Below are positions 6,154 through 9,401 of a stretch of DNA of 9,401 bases, piece after piece. Made by a program: the position numbers and the translations under genes. This DNA comes from Methanobacteriota archaeon (GTDB lineage: Archaea > Thermoplasmatota > Poseidoniia > Poseidoniales > Poseidoniaceae): assembly GCA_002694585.1 (NCBI GenBank), contig NZMM01000069.1, positions 4,061 to 13,461 of the forward strand, written 5' to 3'. The notes below the pieces were generated by a model. It was not told the DNA's origin. It did no database searches and saw only the letters and a list, made by a program, of their open reading frames with translations. Every line of letters begins with the position of its first letter. The stretch's first letter is position 1.

Positions 6154-9100
6154 CGGCGGTCCTCCAGTTCAAGGCGCATGGCCACTCCGAGACTCTTCAT
6201 CTCGTCGAGCAGCAGCTTGAATGCGTACGAGGTCTGCACCTTGTAGACCTCCGCACCGTCCCCTGCAATGGGACTCACGTACGTGTTCCGTTTTGGATCG
6301 TACCACGCAATGTGACCGGATTCTTGGCAGACGTACAGGTCGATGCCGTCGGACTCGTCCAGAAGACGGTCCTTGATGACCATCGAAGCACCGTGCGCAA
6401 TGAGGCAGTCACGCTCCATCTCACCGAACCGAAGACCACCCTGGCGGGCGCGACCCTCGGTGGGCTGACGGGTGAGGATTTGCACGCGACCGCGGGAGCG
6501 GGCGTGAATCTTCGAGGACACGAGGTGGTGCAGGCGCTGGTAGAAGATGCAGCCGACGAAAATGTCGGCCGGGTAGGCTTCACCGGTCTCACCGTTGATC
6601 ATGCGCTCGCGGCCGGAATGGTCGAAGCCGTTGCGGACGAGGGCGTCACGCAGGCTGCTTTCCTTTTCGCCGCGGAAGGCGGTTCCGTTGATGCGGCGGC
6701 CTTCCATGGAACCGACCTTGCCACCGATCATCTCAAGGACGTGGGCGACGGTCATGCGCGACGGAATCGCGTGAGGGTTGATGATGAGGTCAGGGACCAC
6801 ACCGTCTTCGGTGAACGGCATGTCCTCAGGGTCAAGCAGGCGACCAATCACGCCCTTCTGGCCGTGACGGGATGCGAACTTGTCGCCGACTTCGGGCACC
6901 TTGTGGCTGCGCACGATGACGCGGACAAGACGGCCGCTGTCCAGCGACTCGGTCACGTAGACGTTGTCCACGTGGCCCATCTCGCCGTGGCGCACGAGCA
7001 TCGAGGATTCGCGGCGTTCCTGAGCCTGCAGGAAGGTGCCGCCACCCGATTCTTCGAGGAAGCGGGGCGGGCTGGTCTTTCCGACGAGCACGTCGCCACC
7101 GGCCAGGTGGGTCTCGGGCACGGGCAGACCGTCGCCTTCGAGGTGCTGGTAGGAGGACTCGGGCTTGAGGCCCTTGACTTCCTGCAGGGAGGAACCGGGC
7201 TTCTCGATCTCTTCGATTTGACCGCCTGGGAAACGCTTGCGTTCGGCGTTGTAGGTGCGGTTGAAGGTCGAACGACCGAGGGCACGCTCAACCGAGCCGC
7301 GGTTCATGATGACCGCGTCCTGCATGTTGTAGCCGTGCAGGGACATGATGGCCACGATGAAGTTCTGACCGCCGGGGCGCTCGTCGAAGCCCGTGGTGCT
7401 CATCGCATCGGTCTTCGTGATCGAGCGGTGCGGGTAGTGGAGGATGTGCGCACGGGTGTCGGGGCGGAGGCGGTAGTTGGCGCTGGGCAGTCCGAGGGAC
7501 TGCTTGACCATCGCCGTACCGCCGGTCACGCGAGGCGTCGAGTTGTGTTCGGGGTAGGGGATGAGCGATGCGCACACGCCGAGCATCAGCTGTGGGTCAA
7601 TCTCACAGTGGGTGTGCTCGTTGCTGTACTCAAGTTCCACCTCAAAGGTGGAGGTCCCCCATTCGCCGTTGGGCAAGCGGACCTTGGCCTCGAGGACGGC
7701 GCTGCTAGCGTTGACTTGTCCCATGTTGGTCCAGTTGACGTTCTCACTGGTCACGGGGCGACCGGCGTGCTCGCTGCCTTCTGGGACCTTCTCGGGGAGA
7801 AGGAAGGGGCGGGAGGCGATGAAGAGGTCTTCCTCTTCTTCAGCGTCCACCCACTCAATGATGCCCTTGGTGAGCAAATTGCCGAAGGTGGTTTCGCCGC
7901 TGCGGAGTTCCTCAAGATGACCCGGCGTCAAGCGAGGCGCACCGTCGTGGAGGATGAGCAAGGGGCGCAGGATACGGCCCTTGTCGGTGTTGATGAAGAT
8001 GTCACGGTTTTCGGCGTCGTGACGGATGGAGACCTCAGGAGGAATCAGGCCGCGACGGCGGGCGTTCTTGAACTGGTTGACCAGGTTCACCCCGTTGTCG
8101 TGGATGCCGTAGATGTCACCGTTCACGTGAACGCGGTCACCGTTCGTCCAGTCGTCGGGCTGGTAGACGTCCATGTCGTCGAGTTGTCCGCAAATCATGG
8201 TGTCGTCCACCTGCTCGGAGACGTCGATCATCTGGGCGGCGTTCTTGACCAGACCACAGTTCTGACCCTCAGGGGTCTCGTTGGGGCACAGACGACCCCA
8301 TTGGGTGGGGTGCAGGTCACGTGCCTCGAAGTGGGGTTGGCTGCGAACCAGCGGGCTGGTCACGCGGCGCATGTGCGACAATGCAGACAGGAAAGTGGTG
8401 CGGTCCAGAAGTTGGCTCACACCGCTGCGTCCGCCGACCCAGTTCCCGGTGGCCAGTGCGTGCATGATCTTGGAGGTCAGCACATCAGGGCGGAGGCAGG
8501 AACTGATGCGGAGTTCGCGCTTGCGGTTGTGGTGGCGCTCGAGTTGGTACTTGAGGTCGCGAGCGAGTTGTCCAGCGGACACGCGGAAGAGGTCCTCGAC
8601 TAGGTCGCCGGCAAGGCGAACGCGCTTGTTGGCGTAGTGGTCCTTGTCGTTGGGCGCCTTGTCGGTCAGCGCCATTTCGAGCACTTGACGGACGATGCGG
8701 CCCACGAAAATGGCCTTCTTCTTGCGGTCAGCGGCGGTGTCGCCGAGGTGAGGCAGGAGCTCACGGTCGAGGAGTTGGTTGACGCGCTGCTCTCGGTACT
8801 CACGCTGCTGGCCGGCGGCGAACTTCTTCTGGAGCCACTCGTGAGCTTCTTGGGTGTTCATCGTGTTGTACTCTTCGTTGTCGTTGACTTCGTTAATGTT
8901 GGCCACGATGTACTTGAAGGTCTCAGTGGGGCCTGCAATGGCGGTGAAAATCTCCTGGTCGTTGTCGATGCCAAGGGCACGCATCAGCAGGACCACGGGG
9001 ATGGCGGTCGTGCCGGCCGTGCTGACCTTCACCATGAGCATGCCGTCACGGCGCTTCTCGACGGTGAGGGGCTTGCGCATACCGTCCTTTTGGGAGAAGA

Positions 9101-9401
9101 TTTTGGCGACCTCGGTCTGCTTGGCGTAACGCTTGTTGATCTCCACGGTCACGCGGTTTGGCGCGAGGTCTTCCATCGAGATGAGCACGCGCTCGGTGCC
9201 GTTGATGATGAAGTAACCACCGGGGTCGAGGGGGTCTTCGCCCTTGGTGCGGAGCAGCCCGTGCCATGCGTCCATGTCGTCATGGGACGTGGTCGGGGCC
9301 AACACGCGGTCACCGGCGATGTGGTTGGGGTGCAGGTTGCAGCGCTTGGAGCGCACCATGATCGGCATGTTGCCGACCTGGACCGCCTTCTCTGGGTTCC
9401 C
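6150..9401 (-). CDS. rpoB: DNA-directed RNA polymerase subunit B (Rpo2), unsplit, N-terminus beyond window
   Basis: The frame is open to the right edge. The first visible codons read GNPEKAVQVGNMPIMVRSKR, which continues the family motif VGNxPIMxRS, so the Met at 9368 is internal and about 100 residues are missing. This is the second-largest core subunit, forming the protrusion, lobe, wall and half of the active-site cleft. Counting from that Met: DPGGYFIINGTERV (48-61), RRVTSPLVRSQPHFEARDLH (334-353), RLCPNETPEGQNCGL (359-373), HGYNMQDAVIMNR (678-690), GDVLVGKTSPPR (758-769), GDKFASRHGQKG (828-839) and YAFKLLLDEMKS (1048-1059). It is one chain, whereas many methanogens and halophiles split it. 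Oddities: only one zinc-ribbon cysteine of four remains, Gln683 replaces a near-invariant Glu, and about 55-60 extra residues follow EEEEDLFIA. Confidence 0.98.
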   Translation of the reverse strand, partial: GNPEKAVQVGNMPIMVRSKRCNLHPNHIAGDRVLAPTTSHDDMDAWHGLLRTKGEDPLDPGGYFIINGTERVLISMEDLAPNRVTVEINKRYAKQTEVAKIFSQKDGMRKPLTVEKRRDGMLMVKVSTAGTTAIPVVLLMRALGIDNDQEIFTAIAGPTETFKYIVANINEVNDNEEYNTMNTQEAHEWLQKKFAAGQQREYREQRVNQLLDRELLPHLGDTAADRKKKAIFVGRIVRQVLEMALTDKAPNDKDHYANKRVRLAGDLVEDLFRVSAGQLARDLKYQLERHHNRKRELRISSCLRPDVLTSKIMHALATGNWVGGRSGVSQLLDRTTFLSALSHMRRVTSPLVRSQPHFEARDLHPTQWGRLCPNETPEGQNCGLVKNAAQMIDVSEQVDDTMICGQLDDMDVYQPDDWTNGDRVHVNGDIYGIHDNGVNLVNQFKNARRRGLIPPEVSIRHDAENRDIFINTDKGRILRPLLILHDGAPRLTPGHLEELRSGETTFGNLLTKGIIEWVDAEEEEDLFIASRPFLLPEKVPEGSEHAGRPVTSENVNWTNMGQVNASSAVLEAKVRLPNGEWGTSTFEVELEYSNEHTHCEIDPQLMLGVCASLIPYPEHNSTPRVTGGTAMVKQSLGLPSANYRLRPDTRAHILHYPHRSITKTDAMSTTGFDERPGGQNFIVAIMSLHGYNMQDAVIMNRGSVERALGRSTFNRTYNAERKRFPGGQIEEIEKPGSSLQEVKGLKPESSYQHLEGDGLPVPETHLAGGDVLVGKTSPPRFLEESGGGTFLQAQERRESSMLVRHGEMGHVDNVYVTESLDSGRLVRVIVRSHKVPEVGDKFASRHGQKGVIGRLLDPEDMPFTEDGVVPDLIINPHAIPSRMTVAHVLEMIGGKVGSMEGRRINGTAFRGEKESSLRDALVRNGFDHSGRERMINGETGEAYPADIFVGCIFYQRLHHLVSSKIHARSRGRVQILTRQPTEGRARQGGLRFGEMERDCLIAHGASMVIKDRLLDESDGIDLYVCQESGHIAWYDPKRNTYVSPIAGDGAEVYKVQTSYAFKLLLDEMKSLGVAMRLELEDRR
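6161..6165 (-). promoter_or_regulatory. Shine-Dalgarno site of rpoA1
   Basis: The minus strand reads GGAGG, seven bases before the rpoA1 ATG and inside the last codons of rpoB (LEDRR). Together with the ATGA overlap it fixes the start at 6153 and indicates coupled translation of rpoB and rpoA1. Confidence 0.85.

Noticed and set aside
7636..7652. Seven-base inverted repeat TCCACCT / AGGTGGA in rpoB
   Set aside because: Arms this short are expected several times by chance in a window of this size.
4171..8603. Long open frames on the plus strand (4171-6246 and 6312-8603; likewise 1490-3031 and 3109-4167)
   Set aside because: They lie antisense to strongly conserved polymerase genes, have Val/Asp/Gly/His-rich composition without motifs, and are expected when GC-rich codons on the other strand leave few stops.
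9366..9368. ATG at 9368 as the start of rpoB
   Set aside because: The frame continues to the window edge, and the upstream residues VQVGN complete the conserved VGNxPIMxRS motif, so the Met is internal.

Overview
The window is almost entirely coding and every gene reads leftward on the minus strand. From the right edge it holds an archaeal RNA polymerase cluster: rpoB (N-terminus cut by the window edge), rpoA1, rpoA2, then ribosomal protein L30e. After a 45-base gap comes the start of a secreted, repeat-containing protein that runs off the left edge. Separate A' and A'' subunits, the rpoB-rpoA1-rpoA2-rpl30e order and an L30e gene establish an archaeon. An unsplit RpoB, GC-rich coding sequence and a secreted beta-propeller-like neighbour suggest a Thermoplasmata-type euryarchaeon. 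Marine Group II (Candidatus Poseidoniales) is my best guess, but it rests on pattern recognition, not a search.

Right to left: rpoB (6150-9401) ends with its stop overlapping the rpoA1 start (ATGA). rpoA1 (2953-6153) ends with its stop overlapping the rpoA2 start (TGATG). Strong Shine-Dalgarno sequences, GGAGG and GGAGGTGA, lie inside the upstream genes, so the three large subunits look translationally coupled. rpl30e (1059-1355) follows after 44 bases with only a weak ribosome-binding signal. The usual archaeal continuation (nusA, rpsL, rpsG, elongation factor) is absent. Instead the next gene, on the same strand, encodes an exported protein, preceded by a TATA-like box spaced as expected for a leaderless transcript.

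No new stand-alone system is visible. What stands out is how far this core polymerase departs from the family consensus. Two of the three zinc sites expected in the clamp have lost ligands: the RpoB C-terminal site keeps one of four cysteines, and the first RpoA1 site has two of four ligands replaced. RpoA1 carries a roughly 140-residue insertion with its own CxxxxC and CxxC pairs, an acidic C-terminal tail and a divergent bridge-helix hinge. RpoA2 has an N-terminal extension of about 110 residues that looks like a helix-hairpin-helix domain. RpoB has a glutamine where a near-invariant glutamate sits next to the active site. A perfect 11-base inverted repeat lies just inside the rpoA1 start. 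The catalytic aspartates and other core motifs are intact, so these look like lineage changes in a working enzyme. Family comparisons are from memory. There is no gene-free stretch longer than 300 bases, and I saw no RNA gene, mobile element or CRISPR array.
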